A stretch of 64,000 nucleotides of DNA, taken from contig NZ_AFGF01000016.1 in NCBI RefSeq assembly GCF_000219125.1, positions 1-64,000 on the forward strand, read 5' to 3'. The DNA is from Acetonema longum DSM 6540. GTDB lineage: Bacteria > Bacillota > Negativicutes > Sporomusales > Acetonemataceae. Shown here in pieces: positions 7,945 to 16,221 of this stretch. Within the stretch, counting starts at the first letter, position 1. Each line of letters begins with the position of its first letter. The notes under the pieces were generated by a model. It was not told the origin of the DNA. It made no database searches and saw nothing but the letters and a program-made list of their open reading frames with translations. A program made the position numbers and the translations under genes.

Positions 7945-9099
7945 ATGCGCAGCATAACTTTAGACGAGATACAGCCGGGCATGCACCTGTCAAAGCCGCT
8001 GATTTCAGCCGATGGCATGGTGCTGCTGCATGAAGGCATAGAAGTAAAAGAAAGGTATATCCGGTATCTTCGTAATAATGACATTACCTCTCTGTTTATC
8101 GGCGAACCGGAGATCGAAAATGCGGCTGCTGCAACGGAAGAAGATTTCTATGATGCCTCCCACCGGCAAGAGGCAATCAGCACTGCTCAGGAGGCAGTGG
8201 ATCGTTTTCGCGTTGGTAAAGGGATACAGCTTACCAGGGTTAAAAGCATTGTCAGTGATTTGATTAACCAACTGGACCGAAATCCGGAAAATATGGTTCA
8301 CCTGCTGGATATACGGCGGAAAGAAGACTATATGTTTGATCATGCCGTGAATACTTGCATCTTGTCCATCATGACCGGTCTTGCTATGGGATACGATGCC
8401 GGACAATTGGAGGAACTGGGGCTGGCCGCAATATTCCACGACATCGGCAAAGTTAAGTTCCCCAAGTATTTGGCGCTGCAGTTTCCCGACTATTTAACCA
8501 TTAAGGAGCGGGAAGAGTACCGGCGGCATCCGTTTTATTCGCTGGAAATTTTGCGGCAAAATTATACGCTGCCGACCGGTGTTGTCAATGCCTGCTTTCA
8601 GCATCATGAACGCTGGAACGGCAGCGGTTACCCTATGGGTCTTAAAGAAGACGCTATTTCGGAGTATGCTCAAATCATCAGCATTGCCGATGCCTATGAA
8701 AGATTGCTGACCGGACTGCCCCATCGCCTCCCTACACCGGTGTATTATGCAGTCGCTATCTTAAATAAGGCCGCCGGCGAATATTTTAATCCGGCTATCG
8801 TTGATAAGTTTAACCAGAATGTTGCCATCTATCCCATGGGCAAAACGGTACGGCTTAGCAATCAGCAAACCGGCATGATCCTTGGCGTTGGCATAAACAG
8901 TAAAACCACTCCGGTTGTCCGCATTCTTTCCGGCCCGGACGGAACTCTGATCAACCGTATTGTCGAACTGGACCTGCGGAAAAATTCGGAGCTGTTTATT
9001 GTAGATTTTGAAGAATTGTATTCGAGCTATGCTCAGGCCTATGCCGCCTCCTATATCTATCAGCCAAAAGGCGGCATGTATGGGGAGACTACCTGCTGA
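7945..9099 (+). CDS. HD-GYP domain cyclic-di-GMP phosphodiesterase
   Basis: This 384-residue cytoplasmic enzyme is predicted to degrade c-di-GMP. An N-terminal region of about 110 residues of the kind often found before HD-GYP domains (SITLDEIQPGMHLSKPL) precedes the catalytic domain at about 125-300. That domain shows the HD pair in FHDIGKVKFP, later metal-binding histidines in RRHPFYSLEIL and QHHERWNGSGYP (the GYP motif intact), and the closing ISIADAYERLLTG. A C-terminal beta-rich extension follows. A strong ribosome site (AGGAGGAGAGG) precedes ATG 7945. With the upstream chemoreceptor it suggests signalling over motility or biofilm; the two genes are separated by a terminator. Confidence 0.92.
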   Translation: MRSITLDEIQPGMHLSKPLISADGMVLLHEGIEVKERYIRYLRNNDITSLFIGEPEIENAAAATEEDFYDASHRQEAISTAQEAVDRFRVGKGIQLTRVKSIVSDLINQLDRNPENMVHLLDIRRKEDYMFDHAVNTCILSIMTGLAMGYDAGQLEELGLAAIFHDIGKVKFPKYLALQFPDYLTIKEREEYRRHPFYSLEILRQNYTLPTGVVNACFQHHERWNGSGYPMGLKEDAISEYAQIISIADAYERLLTGLPHRLPTPVYYAVAILNKAAGEYFNPAIVDKFNQNVAIYPMGKTVRLSNQQTGMILGVGINSKTTPVVRILSGPDGTLINRIVELDLRKNSELFIVDFEELYSSYAQAYAASYIYQPKGGMYGETTC

Positions 9100-9218
9100 C
9101 CTTTGAAGGGAATATCGATGCGTTGGCGCAGAAATCTGTGGTCTCTATGATTTGGGAAGGAATAAAATGTTAATCAAGAAATAGTTCACTGATTATCTAT
9201 TATAAGGAGTGGGGATAA

Positions 9219-9626
9219 ATGGAGATCAGTTTACAACTGGCCCAGACTATGGTTGCCGCAGCGGTTGATCAGGCAAAAGAAAAATTTAAGCGGCCGATTT
9301 GCGTGGCGGTATGCGACAAGCAAGGCTTCCTGCTGGCCTTTGCCCGCATGGAAGGAGCGCCGCTCCGCAGCATCGCTATTTCCCAGGGAAAAGCATATAC
9401 GGCAGCCCGTATGGGAGTGGACACCAGCGCTTTTCTCGAACGCTTGCATCGTGAGAATATCCAGGCCAGTTATTTTTGCGACGATAAACTAACCGGCTTG
9501 CCGGGCGGCGTCGTTTTTAAGGACAGTACCGGGGCAGTGGCAGGCGCAGTCGGGGTCAGCGGTCTTACGTCGGAAGAAGACGCTGCGATAGGGGCAGTGC
9601 TGGCCGCTATGATCCCAAAACAATAA
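9219..9626 (+). CDS. GlcG/HbpS family haem-binding-like protein
   Basis: This 135-residue single-domain protein is of the GlcG/HbpS family (PF03928-like). The SLQLAQTMVAAAVDQAKEK start, the IAVCDKQG-type strand (CVAVCDKQGFLLAFARM), the SIAISQGKAYTAARM helix and the C-terminal GGVVF/GAVGVSGLTSEEDAA block are the usual landmarks. Family members occur beside glycolate, propanediol or haem genes, and some bind haem or cobalamin. None of those is an immediate neighbour here, although a corrinoid methyltransferase operon begins 300 bases downstream. No signal peptide is visible. The ribosome site AAGGAG precedes ATG 9219. Function is not established. Confidence 0.85.
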   Translation: MEISLQLAQTMVAAAVDQAKEKFKRPICVAVCDKQGFLLAFARMEGAPLRSIAISQGKAYTAARMGVDTSAFLERLHRENIQASYFCDDKLTGLPGGVVFKDSTGAVAGAVGVSGLTSEEDAAIGAVLAAMIPKQ

Positions 9627-9683
9627 AGATATGGCAGCAATTTAACCATACACAGATTGCGATATAAATCATATTGTCAGAGT

Positions 9684-9724
9684 AAAGACAGGTTGCCAGG
9701 ACTTCTGGTCGACCTGTCTTTTTA
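9684..9724 (+). terminator. rho-independent terminator
   Basis: AAAGACAGGT pairs with ACCTGTCTTT, with an inner CCAG/CTGG pair and a following T run. It separates the GlcG-like gene from the transporter operon. The remaining 200 AT-rich bases to 9923 hold no credible gene and probably the operon promoter. Confidence 0.88.
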
Positions 9725-9923
9725 TAATAAAAAAGGTAAATATTTTAATATAAAAAGTATTTTAAATTATTTGGAAATTTGGCAGGAAAATAGGATGAGA
9801 CAGAGAAAGAAAAACTTGTGTAGACAAGTGCACAACCATGCTGACCAAATATTTTCAAATGCACGGAAGAGTTTGATTCCACAGGAATCATGCATGATAT
9901 AAGGAAATGAAGGAGGTATGTTT

Positions 9924-11138
9924 ATGAGTAATCAACTCCCAAAAGAAGAGTATAGTCAATACCGCTGGGTAATTATGGCTCTGATGTTTTCCAGTTTTGT
10001 CCTGACTTTTCTTGCGCGGTTTGCCTGGCCGCCACTCATTCCGGTTGTTGTTCCTGTTCTAAATATGAACATGTCCCAGGCTGGCGCCTACATGACTGCT
10101 TTTTATATAGGCTATGTTATTACCCAGGTGCCTGCAGGAATGCTGGCCGACCGTTTCGGCGTCCGCACTATCCTGGGAATCAGCTTAGTGCTGGAAGGAG
10201 TTTCTACATGGGCTATGGGATCGGTCGGTACGTTTGATACAGGCTTCATGCTACGGCTTCTGACCGGTCTTGGCGCTGGCGCAGTCATGGCCTGCTGCGG
10301 CAGGGCGCTTATGGAATGGTTCCCGCCGCAAGAACGGGGTACGGCATTCGGCCTGCTGCTGGCGGCCCCTTCTGGCGGTTTGCTGCTGGCGAACTATATA
10401 GTCCCTTCATTAAACGCGGCCATGTCCTGGCAAGGCGCTTTTCAATCCATCGGCATTGCGACTGCGGTCCTTGGAATGCTCATTTATTTCTTAGTAAAAA
10501 CTTCTGATGAACCTAGAGGAGAAAAATCCTTTTTTGGCGGATTTAAAGTTTGTTTCTCGAACCGAAATATAGTTTTACTCGCGATCGCCGGATTTTGCTT
10601 GATGTGGATGGAATTGGGGCTGGCAACCTGGGCTAATGCCTATATCAAGAATTTAGGTTTCACGGTGCGGGAGGCAGGGGCGGTCCTTATTTGGTATAGT
10701 GTCGGCGGGCTTATTGCACCGGTGGTGTCCGGCTGGGTATCAGACAAATTAGGCAACCGCAAGAAAATCCTGCTGTTAGCCTATGCCGTCAGTGCGCCGC
10801 TTACAGTATATTTTGGCATGCAGACGACTTTATCCATGCTAAATCTTGTCGGGTTTATTTACGGGTTTTGCTCCTATTTGGCAAATCCGCATCTTAGCCT
10901 GATGATTTCTGAATTTGCCGGTAAAGAATGGGCGGCTACTGCCAATGGGTTAACAAACTTTATCTTCCAGCTTGCCTCTATGATTGGCCCATTGGTACTT
11001 GGCGGCGTTATTGATTTATCCGGAAGTTTCAACACTGTTTGGTATATGATGGCCCTTGGACCGCTTGTCGGCATTTTAGTGCTTCTTCCGCTGCATGCTC
11101 CTTCCGCTGCGCAACGCGGTCCGCAAAAAGCAGCCTAG
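9924..11138 (+). CDS. MFS transporter, probable importer for the methyltransferase operon
   Basis: This 404-residue major facilitator has about 12 membrane helices. The MFS motif between helices 2 and 3 is visible as GMLADRFGVR, and a related SGWVSDKLGNRKK lies between helices 8 and 9. ATG 9924 is preferred over ATG 9918 because AGGAGG (9911-9916) is seven bases away. The gene heads the group followed by a URO-D type methyltransferase, a corrinoid protein and a pterin methyltransferase. The likely substrate is therefore a methylated compound such as a methoxylated aromatic acid or a methylamine-type solute. This substrate is inferred from position only. Confidence 0.88.
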   Translation: MSNQLPKEEYSQYRWVIMALMFSSFVLTFLARFAWPPLIPVVVPVLNMNMSQAGAYMTAFYIGYVITQVPAGMLADRFGVRTILGISLVLEGVSTWAMGSVGTFDTGFMLRLLTGLGAGAVMACCGRALMEWFPPQERGTAFGLLLAAPSGGLLLANYIVPSLNAAMSWQGAFQSIGIATAVLGMLIYFLVKTSDEPRGEKSFFGGFKVCFSNRNIVLLAIAGFCLMWMELGLATWANAYIKNLGFTVREAGAVLIWYSVGGLIAPVVSGWVSDKLGNRKKILLLAYAVSAPLTVYFGMQTTLSMLNLVGFIYGFCSYLANPHLSLMISEFAGKEWAATANGLTNFIFQLASMIGPLVLGGVIDLSGSFNTVWYMMALGPLVGILVLLPLHAPSAAQRGPQKAA

Positions 11139-11218
11139 CAAGCGGCGGGACACATTGAGTCAATATGACCCTTTGATAGCTGAGGCGTGTATTACTATAG
11201 AAAAGCGAGGGATGGACC

Positions 11219-12589
11219 ATGTCAGCAGATTTACAAAAGTTGTATGAGGAAAGACTGGGGCGGTATCAAGCCACTATAGCCCTGGAGCCCACTGACCGGA
11301 TCCCTATTGCCACAGGTTCTAACTATTTGGCGGAAGTGTATTCAGGCTGCACCAACCAGGAGGTCATCTATTCTCCTGAAAAATGGCTGCAGGCTGAGAT
11401 GGACTTTATCAAAGATTTTCCTGAAACCGATGTTTTGCGGGATAACCGAGTCTGGGCGCCGCTTTATGACGCGGTGGGCTGCAAGACTTATAAGTTTCCG
11501 GGGCGGGAACTGCCGGCACGCCAACAATTCCAGTTCGTGGAAGAAGAATATATGCAGGCCGATGAGTATGACCTTCTTATTAAAAATCCCGGCTCTTTTA
11601 TGCTGGATAAGTTTTTGCCACGGGTTTTGAGCGAGTATGGAGGACAGGACCCCAAACGTTCTCACATGGCTTTCTTAAAAGCCGGCATGGCCCAGATGAT
11701 GACAGCTGATATCATGCGCAACCGGTCGATTAAACTTCAGACTGCCTGCGGCATGCCTCAGCCTATGACCGGCGCCTTTGTCGCCCCCTTTGACGTTTTG
11801 GGTGATGTGCTGCGGGGTCTGAGGGGGGCGCTGACGGATACCTACCGCCGGCCGAAACAAGTCCTGGAGGCCTGCGATGTACTGGTGGACGTGATGACGC
11901 GTTTTGCCTTGTCCACTGCCGATCCGTTCAAACGGTATCCGATTTTTGTGCCTACCCATAAAGCCTGCTTTATGTCGCCCAAACAGTTTGACACCTTCTA
12001 CTGGCCTTCTTTCAAAAAAGTGCTGCTGAACTTAATCGACGCCGGCTATACCGTCCGAGCCTATCTGGAGGGCGATTGGGGCCAGCATTGGCACCATATG
12101 CTGGAATTGCCCAAAGGAAAAGTCCTCTGCGACATTGACACGCAAGGCGATATTTTTAAAGCCAAAGCGGATATCGGGCATCATCAGGCCATTGCCGGCG
12201 GGGTTCCCGATTCCATGTTCATTTTGGGTTCTACCCAGGAAATCGATGAAAAGGTGCATCAATTGTGCGAAACCGTGGGGAAAGGCGGCGGCTATATGAT
12301 CAGCGGCGGCTGCAATGTCCCTTATGACACCAAGCCGGAAAACTTCCGGGCAATGATCGATGCCATCATGAGGTATGGCTGGTATGACAAGTCCATCCAG
12401 CCCAAACCTAAGGCGGCGCCCGCGGCCAAAGCCGATTACGATGCAATAGCAAAACAATACCGGGTTACTCCCTGGGAAGTCAGGGCGAAGGAACTGGGCG
12501 GCGTCATGGGCGATGAGGAGCTGATTAAAAAGCCTTGGGATGATCTTGAGGCCATGGCCTTCAATTGGATGTGGTCCTGGGCTTTTTAG
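11219..12589 (+). CDS. URO-D family corrinoid methyltransferase I (demethylase component)
   Basis: This 456-residue protein is of the uroporphyrinogen decarboxylase superfamily, in the large clade that moves methyl groups to corrinoid proteins (MtaA/MtbA and MtvB relatives) rather than making haem. The RYQATIALEPTDRIPIATGS start, VPTHKACFMSPKQFDTFYWP, and ISGGCNVPYDTKPENFRAM near the C-terminus are family landmarks; the Cys in GGCN is a candidate zinc ligand. Next come a corrinoid protein and a pterin methyltransferase, so the expected reaction is methyl transfer from an imported methylated substrate to Co(I) of the partner. Substrate identity (aryl methyl ether, or another) is not readable. 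ATG 11219 is the only good start. The stop codon is the first base triplet of repeat copy A. Confidence 0.82.
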   Translation: MSADLQKLYEERLGRYQATIALEPTDRIPIATGSNYLAEVYSGCTNQEVIYSPEKWLQAEMDFIKDFPETDVLRDNRVWAPLYDAVGCKTYKFPGRELPARQQFQFVEEEYMQADEYDLLIKNPGSFMLDKFLPRVLSEYGGQDPKRSHMAFLKAGMAQMMTADIMRNRSIKLQTACGMPQPMTGAFVAPFDVLGDVLRGLRGALTDTYRRPKQVLEACDVLVDVMTRFALSTADPFKRYPIFVPTHKACFMSPKQFDTFYWPSFKKVLLNLIDAGYTVRAYLEGDWGQHWHHMLELPKGKVLCDIDTQGDIFKAKADIGHHQAIAGGVPDSMFILGSTQEIDEKVHQLCETVGKGGGYMISGGCNVPYDTKPENFRAMIDAIMRYGWYDKSIQPKPKAAPAAKADYDAIAKQYRVTPWEVRAKELGGVMGDEELIKKPWDDLEAMAFNWMWSWAF

Positions 12590-12856
12590 GAGACCGTTGA
12601 AAAAGGCCCATCTGCGTTGTCAGGTCTGCGAGAGCGCGCTGTTCAGAAAGCGTCCCTTTTCGGATTTGTACTAATGGTTTACTTCGCTTTGATTACCCGA
12701 AAAGTGACCTACTTTCTTCCAGCTTTCATGATGCTGCGTATCTTTCCAGCATTGCCGTACCCTCTCGAACGTACTGTCTGCGCGCGCTTTCTCGGCCTTC
12801 CTAGCATCTGGACCTTTTTGAACGGTCCCAGATTCGAAGCCGCAGATGAGTTTGGC
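12587..12856. repeat. intergenic inverted-repeat element, copy A (with insert)
   Basis: The left arm GACCGTTGAAAAAGGCCCA (from 12592) is the inverted counterpart of TGGACCTTTTTGAACGGTC (12809-12827). A tail containing TTCGAAGC and GCAGATG follows to about 12856. The element starts at the TAG of the methyltransferase gene. This copy is longer than the other two because about 130 extra bases sit in its centre. It fills the 317-base gap before the corrinoid gene; the frame open at 12617 across it is not coding. Confidence 0.8.
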
Positions 12857-12906
12857 ATCAGACTTTTAAAGACTAAATCACTATACCATAATGTGGAGGG
12901 AATGAC

Positions 12907-13530
12907 ATGGGACAGTTGGCAGATGCATTACGGGATTTAGATGAAGAATTTGTGAATCAGCTGGTGGAAACAGCGATTAAGGGCGGAACTCCGCCCTTGG
13001 AGATTATCGGGGAAATGAACGCCGGCATGGTGGCGGTAGGAGGACTTTATTCCGAAGGGCAATATTTTCTCAGCGAGCTGATTTATTCCGGGGAGATATT
13101 GTCTAACGTTATGACTAGGCTGGAGCCCCTGCTGCAGGGATCGGGGGCCAGGGAGTCGGCCGGTAAAGTGGTCATCGGCACGGTGAAGGGCGACATCCAT
13201 GATATTGGCAAAAATATCGTCATCAGCCTGCTGCGGGGATCCGGCTTTGAAGTAACCGACCTGGGTGTGGATGTGGCTACCGACGAATTTGCCAGGAAAA
13301 TGAAAGAAACAGGGGCCAAGGTACTTGGCTTATGCGCCCTTCTGAACTTTACCTATCCGGAAATGAAGACCGTGGTGGAATCCCTGCAGGCTGCCGGCAT
13401 CCGCAGCGGCGTGCAGGTCATCATTGGCGGCGCTCCCTGCAACGAGCAGGTTCGCCAGTTTGCCGGCGCGGACTTTTATGCGTCCGATGCTCTGGCGGCG
13501 GTAGAGTTCTGCAAGCAGGTTTACAAATAA
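12907..13530 (+). CDS. corrinoid protein of the methyltransferase system
   Basis: This 207-residue protein carries the methyl group on cobalamin between the two methyltransferases. The N-terminal four-helix cap (about 1-85) is followed by a Rossmann-like B12 domain with the base-off/His-on motif GDIHDIGKNIV, whose His replaces the lower ligand. VGTVKGD-type, LGVDV and IIGGAPCNEQV segments complete the family pattern (MtaC/MtbC/MtvC). GGAGGG precedes ATG 12907. Copy A of the intergenic repeat separates it from the partner methyltransferase gene, which could modulate read-through. Cytoplasmic. Confidence 0.93.
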   Translation: MGQLADALRDLDEEFVNQLVETAIKGGTPPLEIIGEMNAGMVAVGGLYSEGQYFLSELIYSGEILSNVMTRLEPLLQGSGARESAGKVVIGTVKGDIHDIGKNIVISLLRGSGFEVTDLGVDVATDEFARKMKETGAKVLGLCALLNFTYPEMKTVVESLQAAGIRSGVQVIIGGAPCNEQVRQFAGADFYASDALAAVEFCKQVYK

Positions 13531-13582
13531 CAGCCGCCGGTACAAGCGCCGGCTTCTCAATACCGTGACGGAGGAATTGTCA

Positions 13583-14389
13583 ATGGCGATGATTATTATC
13601 GGAGAAAAAATTAACTCGACCAAGAAATCGATTGCGCAAGCGGTTAAGGCCAGAGACTCCGCTTATATTCAGGAGGAGGCTCTCAAGCAGCAGAAGGGCG
13701 GCGCCACGCTGCTAGACGCCAACTGCGGCACCTTGGACGCTGCCGATGAACCGGAAGCGATGGAGTGGCTGGTGCAGACCATTCAGGCTGTAACCGATTT
13801 GCCCTTATGCATCGACAGCCCCAATCCGGCGGCTCTGGCCCGGGGATTAGCCGTGCATAAAGGGAAACCGCTGATCAACTCCATCAGCGGTGAAAGTGAA
13901 CGGTTTAAGCAGGTCTTGTCTCTGGTCAAACAATATCAGGCTTCAGTGGTAGCCTTATGCATGGATGACCGGGGTATCCCCTGCGATTATGAAACTGCCC
14001 GGGAAGTGGGCGTCAAGCTGATTAACACTTTGCTGCAGCAGGGCATTGCCGTAGAGGATATTTACTTTGACCCGCTGCTGCGGGCGGTAGGCACCGACAC
14101 GGCGGCGGCAGTGGATTGTTTTCGTCTGATAGAGAACATTTCCACCGTCTTTCCGGGGATTCATATTACCTGCGGCCTGAGCAACGTTTCCCACGGACTG
14201 CCGGAACGCAAGCATCTAAATCGCGCCTTTCTGGTCCTGGCCATGGAACACGGCCTGGATGCACCAATTATTGATCCCACCGACCCCACGGCCATGGCAT
14301 TGGTCTATGCGGCAAACACCATCCTAAACCGGGATAAGCGCTGCATCCAATACACCAAGGCATACAGGGCAGGCAAACTTACCTTCTGA
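13583..14389 (+). CDS. pterin-binding methyltransferase II (corrinoid to tetrahydrofolate)
   Basis: This 268-residue TIM barrel is of the pterin-binding (AcsE/MetH/MtvA) family. It should move the methyl group from the corrinoid protein to tetrahydrofolate, feeding the Wood-Ljungdahl pathway. MIIIGEKINSTKK at the start, LLDANCG, PLCIDSPN, PLINSISGE, YFDPLLR and GLSNVSHGLPER are the expected barrel strand motifs. ATG 13583 is eight bases after GGAGG (13570-13574); GTG 13565 precedes that site and is rejected. The length agrees with AcsE and MtvA. It is the last gene of the transporter-methyltransferase group, ending at a hairpin. Confidence 0.92.
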   Translation: MAMIIIGEKINSTKKSIAQAVKARDSAYIQEEALKQQKGGATLLDANCGTLDAADEPEAMEWLVQTIQAVTDLPLCIDSPNPAALARGLAVHKGKPLINSISGESERFKQVLSLVKQYQASVVALCMDDRGIPCDYETAREVGVKLINTLLQQGIAVEDIYFDPLLRAVGTDTAAAVDCFRLIENISTVFPGIHITCGLSNVSHGLPERKHLNRAFLVLAMEHGLDAPIIDPTDPTAMALVYAANTILNRDKRCIQYTKAYRAGKLTF

Positions 14390-14408
14390 TAAATCGGGAA
14401 GAACCAAG

Positions 14409-14456
14409 ATCACGCCTCCGGGATTCCCCGGAGGCGTGATGTATATGGGGATTTTT
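14409..14456 (+). terminator. terminator of the methyltransferase operon
   Basis: A 14-bp GC-rich hairpin (ATCACGCCTCCGGG with its complement, 14409-14440) is followed about ten bases later by TTTTT. The spacing of the T run is loose, but the hairpin is strong and lies just after the last gene. Confidence 0.65.
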
Positions 14457-14498
14457 ATTCCCGGCTGTCCCATGAGGAGGAAGGCATCGAAAGAATGT

Positions 14499-14508
14499 AG
14501 AATATTCT
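14499..14508. promoter_or_regulatory. AGAATATTCT palindrome before the GntR gene, candidate operator
   Basis: A perfect 10-bp palindrome extended by AAGAAT upstream lies 45 bases before the regulator start. Autoregulatory GntR sites are often of this kind, but the motif is short. Confidence 0.25.
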
Positions 14509-14553
14509 TGCTGTCTGCTGCAAGAGAAAAAGAAGCTCTAGAGGAACTATAAG

Positions 14554-15315
14554 ATGGATGTGACCGGCATGAATAAAATCAATAAAAACTCATTTACCCC
14601 GCCTTTCTACCAATTGGCCACGATATTGGAACAAAAAATATATTCCGGCGAATGGAAGCCGGGAGAACCGTTGCCCTCGGAAAATGAACTGGGACGGGCC
14701 TATGACCTGAGTCGCACTACCGTGCGTAAATGTCTGAATCTACTGGCGGACCGGGGGCTGATCAGCGCCCGGCAGGGCAAGGGAACCTTTGTGTCCAGGC
14801 CGGCTTTGGACCGGGCCACATTCATCATGGATGAATTTAAGAGTGAAATGGAGCAGCAGGGGAAAGATCCGTCCGATAAACTGGTCTATGCCGGATTTCT
14901 CAAAGAACCTCCCGAGATAGCGGTAAAATTGGGGATGAAGGCTGAGCGCGGGATTCTTTACTATTGCCGTCTGCTTTTGGCAGACGGCGAGCCCTTGGCA
15001 GTTGAACATAAATATATGTGCTATCAAAAAGGTAAGCCGATTCTGGAAAACGAGTTTCAGTATAAAGCTTTCTCCGAAGTGATTGCTATTAATACCGATA
15101 TTTTGCCGGTGCGGAGCAGGGCGGTACTGACGGCGGAAATTGCCGGAGAGCAGGAGGCGAAGTATTTAAATCTGGCCGCCGGCTCTCCCGTATTGAAGCT
15201 GCAGCAGACCCTTTATTCATGCGATGGCAATCCGGTGGGTATAGGCCTGTTTTTTTACCGGGCGGACCGGTATAGTCTGGTGTCGGAAATTCAACCGTTA
15301 AAGGGGGAGAGATAA
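14554..15315 (+). CDS. GntR/HutC family transcriptional regulator
   Basis: This 253-residue repressor-type protein has an N-terminal winged helix (about 15-80) with the GntR signature WKPGEPLPSENELGRAYDLS followed by RTTVRKCLNLLADRGLIS. The ligand-binding UTRA domain (about 100-248) contains YYCRLLLADGEPLAVEHKYM and VLKLQQTLYSCDGNPVG. HutC-type regulators sense a pathway substrate. ATG 14554 follows AGAGGAAC. Its stop TAA overlaps the ATG of the second corrinoid gene (TAATG), so the two are translated together. The obvious target is the methyltransferase operon just upstream. Confidence 0.92.
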   Translation: MDVTGMNKINKNSFTPPFYQLATILEQKIYSGEWKPGEPLPSENELGRAYDLSRTTVRKCLNLLADRGLISARQGKGTFVSRPALDRATFIMDEFKSEMEQQGKDPSDKLVYAGFLKEPPEIAVKLGMKAERGILYYCRLLLADGEPLAVEHKYMCYQKGKPILENEFQYKAFSEVIAINTDILPVRSRAVLTAEIAGEQEAKYLNLAAGSPVLKLQQTLYSCDGNPVGIGLFFYRADRYSLVSEIQPLKGER

Positions 15316-15953
15316 TGCTGCCGCTTTTGGCTGATGCCCTTCAGGAACTCAATGAGCCTCTGGCGATAGATTTGGTGCGTAAAGCATTGAACCAAGGGGT
15401 TTCGCCGCTGGATATTGTGGAAGAATGCCGCACCGGATTAGTGGAGGTAGGGGATCGCTACGCCCGGGGAGAGTATTTCCTGGGAGACTTGATTCTATCC
15501 TCGGAGATCTTTACCCAGATCATGAATCTTTTGACGCCGGTGCTGGAATCTGGCGAATGCCGCCCGACCATTGGCAAAATTGTTTTTGGCACAGTGGAGG
15601 GGGATATTCACGATATTGGCAAGAACCTGGCTATTTCGATGGTCAAATGCTATGGCTTTGAGGTATACGACGTGGGGGTGGATGTGTCCCCGGATAAGTT
15701 CATACTGGCGCTGGCCGAATCAGGCGCCCGCATTCTCTGCCTTTGCACCTTGCTTTCACCGGGGTTTGAAGCTTTGAAGCGGACCATCCAGCTGGTACGG
15801 CTGATCGAGCGGGACACCAAGATCAAAATTCTGATTGGCGGGCTGGTCAGCGAAAAAGTCCGGGAGTATACCGGGGCGGATGCCTGGATCGATGATGCAC
15901 GACAGGGTGTGGATGTCTGCCTGAAATGGAACGAGGAATTAGGAGACCGTTGA
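15315..15953 (+). CDS. second corrinoid protein, coupled to the GntR gene
   Basis: This 212-residue protein resembles the first corrinoid protein in layout: helical cap, then B12 domain with the His-on motif GDIHDIGKNLA, YDVGVDVSPDKF and ILIGGLVSEKVREY. ATG 15315 shares one base with the stop of the regulator gene. No methyltransferase accompanies it, so it either serves methyltransferases encoded elsewhere, shares those upstream, or works with the regulator as a cobalamin-state sensor; the last is speculation. Its last codons and stop (15951-15953) lie inside copy B of the intergenic repeat, so the natural C-terminus may have been changed by that insertion. Confidence 0.9.
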   Translation: MLPLLADALQELNEPLAIDLVRKALNQGVSPLDIVEECRTGLVEVGDRYARGEYFLGDLILSSEIFTQIMNLLTPVLESGECRPTIGKIVFGTVEGDIHDIGKNLAISMVKCYGFEVYDVGVDVSPDKFILALAESGARILCLCTLLSPGFEALKRTIQLVRLIERDTKIKILIGGLVSEKVREYTGADAWIDDARQGVDVCLKWNEELGDR

Positions 15954-16095
15954 AAAAGGCCCATCTGCGTCGTTGCTCCTGCGGGCGGGCGTTCGACGTA
16001 CCTCCCGAACGTACAGTCTCACGCCCGTCCTCGTCGCGCCTAGCATCTGGACCTTCTTGAACGGTCTCAGGCGCGAAGCTACAGGTGGGGTTTGC
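15939..16095. repeat. intergenic inverted-repeat element, copy B
   Basis: The same outer arms as copy A occur here: GACCGTTGAAAAAGGCCCA from 15945, and TGGACCTTCTTGAACGGTC ending at 16066. The tail with GCGAAGCT and CAGGTG runs to about 16095. The centre forms a GC-rich hairpin (GGGCG.../...CGCCC). The element supplies the stop codon of the preceding corrinoid gene. Confidence 0.8.
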
Positions 16096-16221
16096 ATAGA
16101 TTTCCAGAAAGAGAGGACTGTTTGACGGCAGAGCCATGAGAGTATAAAATGAGTTTATAAGCTTTTTTAGGAAAAAACATGACATTATCTGTGTCGTATT
16201 TACAGGAGGAGATTAGAGGGC

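Noticed and set aside
9657-9902. 81-residue ORF before the MFS gene
   Set aside because: It spans a strong terminator and AT-rich DNA, with no ribosome site or protein-like composition.
12617-12940. 107-residue ORF between the URO-D and corrinoid genes
   Set aside because: It lies across intergenic repeat copy A, has no ribosome site, and the repeat recurs elsewhere without this frame.
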